The position numbers and the translations under genes were made by a program. Below the pieces are notes generated by a model that was not told the DNA's origin, ran no database searches, and saw nothing but the letters and a program-made list of their open reading frames with translations. This document shows, piece by piece, positions 62,859-64,000 of a stretch of 64,000 bases of DNA; the first letter of the stretch is position 1; the number at the start of each line of letters is the position of its first letter. The stretch covers positions 1 to 64,000 of the forward strand of contig JAZRDT010000030.1 of the NCBI GenBank assembly GCA_045660385.1. The letters are read 5' to 3'. This DNA is from UBA1189 sp045660385. GTDB lineage: Bacteria; Bacteroidota; Bacteroidia; Bacteroidales; Bacteroidaceae.

Positions 62859-64000
62859 TTATTCTTTAATAAGTCCCCATTCTTTCAGGTTCTCGGGTGT
62901 GGGGTCGGGGCAGCTCATGAAGTTGTGCTCCATATCGTCGAGTACGGTGTAGCCCAACTCGGCATCGCCATTCTTCCACTTGAAGTAGCGGTCGCAGGCT
63001 TCGTCGAAGATGTCGCGATCGTTGGGGTCGGCATCGTCGTACTTGTCGCGGATGTAGGCATCGCCCTGACAACGCTGGATGAACGACTCGTCGAGCTCGA
63101 AGCACTTAACCAGGCAGTCGACGGGCTTCTCCTCGAAGAGGTATGAGTAGAACTGGATCTCGGGAACATCGACCAAAAGGTAACCTATGCGGTTGTAGAT
63201 AACGGCCTTGAGGTAGTAGGCGAGGGCTTTCTTCTCGGCAGGTACGTCGTTGAGCTGACGGATGTACTTCATTGCCTGGAAGTTGTGGTAGCGCTGCTGG
63301 TCGCGTGATACCTTATCCTTGTTCTGCTTGGCACCCATAGCGAGGTGCAACACAACGGTGTTGATGATGTCCTTGCCCAGGTTGGCATTCAGCACGGCGG
63401 GATCCTCAGCGTAGTAACCGTTCAAGCAGGCTACGAGTTGTGAGAGCTCACGGTACTCGGGGAGGTCGTTGATGCGACGTACGAGGCTGGCTGCATCGAA
63501 GAAGTGACGGGCCTCGAGCAACATGCATACCTGGTTACCGATGATGGCATCGGGGTTGTAGATCTTTGTATAGGTGTCGGTGATCTTCTGGGGCTGGTTG
63601 ACACGGTACTGATCGAAGATGAACTCCTTCAGGGTGGTGGTGTCAACGACGTTGAGACTCATTTCGGCACGTGCCATCTCGTTGGCCGCGAAGGGACGGA
63701 GGGGGGTGTCGAATCTGTTCTCACGGAGAGCACGCTTACAGATCTCGATCTTCTCGGCGGGGTCCTTGATGGACTGGATGAGCGACCAGTACTCGGTGGG
63801 CTCGAAACGGAAGCTGGGATCGGTTCTATAGATCTCGACAATCTCGTGTGCATGGAGGTTACGACGTACAACATACTTACAGCTGGTGCGTACTACACGG
63901 AGCTGGGGAAGGATGCTGTCCTTGATGAGTCCGTAGTAGGGGAGCTTGCGGATTATGCTTGACTGTGCGTCGATGGTGCTGTGCTTGGCGATGATCTCGC
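62859..64000 (-). CDS. Envelope-associated protein, incomplete at the window edge
   Basis: The minus-strand frame is open from the window end to a TAA at 62859-62861, about 380 codons; the 5' end lies outside, so the ATG at 63677 is internal. The protein has YYGLIKDSILPQLRVVRTSC, DPAEKIEICKRALRENRFDT, FAANEMARAEMSLNVVDT and helical, repeat-like C-terminal parts (YRELSQLVACLNGYYAEDPA). It is probably the C-terminal part of a secreted Bacteroidales-type protein working with the barrel protein downstream. Its family is not identified with confidence. Confidence 0.6.
   Translation of the reverse strand, partial: EIIAKHSTIDAQSSIIRKLPYYGLIKDSILPQLRVVRTSCKYVVRRNLHAHEIVEIYRTDPSFRFEPTEYWSLIQSIKDPAEKIEICKRALRENRFDTPLRPFAANEMARAEMSLNVVDTTTLKEFIFDQYRVNQPQKITDTYTKIYNPDAIIGNQVCMLLEARHFFDAASLVRRINDLPEYRELSQLVACLNGYYAEDPAVLNANLGKDIINTVVLHLAMGAKQNKDKVSRDQQRYHNFQAMKYIRQLNDVPAEKKALAYYLKAVIYNRIGYLLVDVPEIQFYSYLFEEKPVDCLVKCFELDESFIQRCQGDAYIRDKYDDADPNDRDIFDEACDRYFKWKNGDAELGYTVLDDMEHNFMSCPDPTPENLKEWGLIKE

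Overview
The window is from a Bacteroidota chromosome, most likely Bacteroidales (Bacteroides/Prevotella-like). The gene content is that of a Bacteroidales capsule or O-antigen locus: two Wzx-type flippases, a Wzy-type polymerase, many GT2 and GT4 glycosyltransferases, a WecG/TagA glycosyltransferase, a pyruvyl-transferase pair, an HU-like/VapE pair and a terminal PF14907-type nucleotidyltransferase. Promoter-like sites of the form TTTG-N19/20-TAnnTTTG, the Bacteroidota pattern, occur in several gaps. Genus is inference.

Layout. 1-2.9 kb: end of a four-helix-bundle gene, a cytidylyltransferase/GHMP-kinase fusion and a second four-helix-bundle gene. 3.4-18.6 kb: first polysaccharide block, with a flippase, two acyltransferases, a five-gene aminosugar/acyl group (DegT aminotransferase, ATP-grasp, NeuD-like acyltransferase, MaoC-like, CitE-like), five GT2 enzymes and an FAD protein of the UDP-galactopyranose-mutase type. 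19.5-29.3 kb: accessory island with an AbiE toxin-antitoxin pair, HU-like and VapE proteins, a PIN toxin-antitoxin pair, a small antitoxin-like protein and a P-loop STAND-like NTPase. 29.7-55.9 kb: second polysaccharide block, with acyltransferase, second flippase, F420-hydrogenase-beta-like plus pyruvyl transferase, about a dozen glycosyltransferases, Wzy polymerase, a three-domain glycosyltransferase, broken acyltransferases split by an inserted two-gene cargo, a GxxExxY gene and the WecG-type enzyme. 56.2-60.1 kb: a YafQ-type toxin-antitoxin pair, the nucleotidyltransferase and a second PIN pair. 60.9-64 kb: a minus-strand envelope operon, cut by the window edge.

The outstanding property is a dense mosaic of short repeats filling nearly every gap around the accessory genes and also entering reading frames. 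One family is an array of mini-hairpins: a 7-base spacer (TTTMMCC, or GGKKAAA in the other direction) alternates with 13-15 base palindromes whose stems differ in sequence but stay self-complementary. Other families are AACAGCYAA-type runs, GTTGACCGTAGACC-type runs, CACAGAATTCACAG-type runs, CGTTAACGATAACG-type runs, a leader hairpin ending in GGGTTAGGGTGAGGC that sits just before four start codons, and a ~100-base element bounded by CCCCTTAGATTAGGGGG. Modules are often separated by palindromic joints such as CATCCGGATGG. At least seven genes carry these modules in frame, mostly between domains, as Rickettsia palindromic elements do, but here with many families mixed in one insert. Cargo genes (four-helix-bundle, GxxExxY, toxin-antitoxin pairs, VapE, STAND NTPase) sit inside these mosaics, suggesting that the repeats mediate or record cassette exchange in the locus. 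That mechanism is inference.
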